DNA from: Glaciozyma antarctica PI12
Taxonomy: Eukaryota; Basidiomycota; Microbotryomycetes; Kriegeriales; Camptobasidiaceae
Direction of reading: 5' to 3'
DNA length: 64,000 nucleotides
Assembly (NCBI GenBank): GCA_002917775.1
Contig: KZ627156.1
Coordinates: forward strand, 722,088-786,087
The position numbers and the translations under genes were made by a program. Under the pieces are notes generated by a model. That model did not search any database. It was not told the origin of the DNA and saw only the letters and a list, made by a program, of their open reading frames with translations. Every line of letters begins with the position of its first letter. The stretch's first letter is position 1. Positions 63,983 through 64,000 of the stretch are shown in pieces.

Positions 63983-64000
63983 GAGAGAGAGAGAGAGAGA
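63983..64000. repeat. (GA)n microsatellite at window edge
   Basis: Nine GA units run to the last base, so the true length is unknown. Confidence 0.9.

Noticed and set aside
1-64000. tRNA genes, rRNA, transposons or CRISPR-like arrays
   Set aside because: No B-box-like GGTTCGANTCC with a paired acceptor stem, no terminal repeats with transposase or reverse transcriptase motifs, and no spaced repeats were seen. A tRNAscan or repeat-masking run could still find weak cases.

Overview
The window is nuclear DNA of a GC-rich, gene-dense fungus. Genes are packed at about one per 1.8 kb on both strands, and nearly all are split by 45-60 nt introns with GTGAGT/GTACGT/GTGCGT donors, a CTGAC or CTAAC branch site and a CAG acceptor. 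Third codon positions are strongly C/G. Gene content (HapX plus a Fet3-type ferroxidase, CENP-T, copper-fist factor, RTA1-like protein) together with this intron style fits a basidiomycete yeast, most likely Pucciniomycotina (Rhodotorula/Rhodosporidium/Sporobolomyces type). That placement is inference; no rDNA is present.

Layout. 1-6.4 kb: 3' part of an MFS transporter, an unknown Lys/Gly-rich protein, a U1A/U2B''-type RRM protein, ketopantoate reductase. 6.4-10 kb: Rab GDI and mitochondrial ribosomal uL1. 10-15.2 kb: a doubtful LRR fragment, a multi-FAS1 membrane protein with a frame break, and an unknown protein sharing its C-terminus with the one at 1.9 kb. 15.2-16.9 kb: no supported gene. 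16.9-23.2 kb: GRF zinc-finger protein, TCF25/Rqc1, an unknown protein, GatC. 23.4-31.2 kb: prolyl oligopeptidase, a copper-fist regulator, SURF1/Shy1, an F-box protein. 32-40.9 kb: Sla2, CENP-T, lipoyl synthase, a twin-CX9C Cmc1-type protein. 41-49.9 kb: a PPR protein, HapX, Fet3. 50-64 kb: Pex11, CREG-like protein, Sec61 gamma, Bet2, a second PPR protein, a second U1A/U2B''-type protein, Vta1, an RTA1-like membrane protein, chorismate synthase.

How the genes relate. No obligate biosynthetic cluster is visible, but three themes recur. (1) Metal homeostasis: hapX and FET3 are head to head across about 900 bp containing a perfect ATCAGATAA iron-GATA site and a Mac1-like TTTGCTCA site, and a copper-fist regulator lies 18 kb away. 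(2) Mitochondrial function: uL1m, GatC, SURF1, lipoyl synthase, Cmc1 and two PPR proteins. (3) Membrane traffic: Rab GDI, Bet2, Sla2, Vta1, Sec61 gamma.

The least expected observations are start codons interrupted by introns (chorismate synthase A|TG, possibly Sla2 AT|G), an unnamed protein pair defined by a conserved C-terminal block, a 7-bp tandem duplication that breaks the FAS1 gene, and two U1A/U2B''-type genes in one window. All gene models were made by eye from splice signals and family resemblance; exact exon edges remain provisional.
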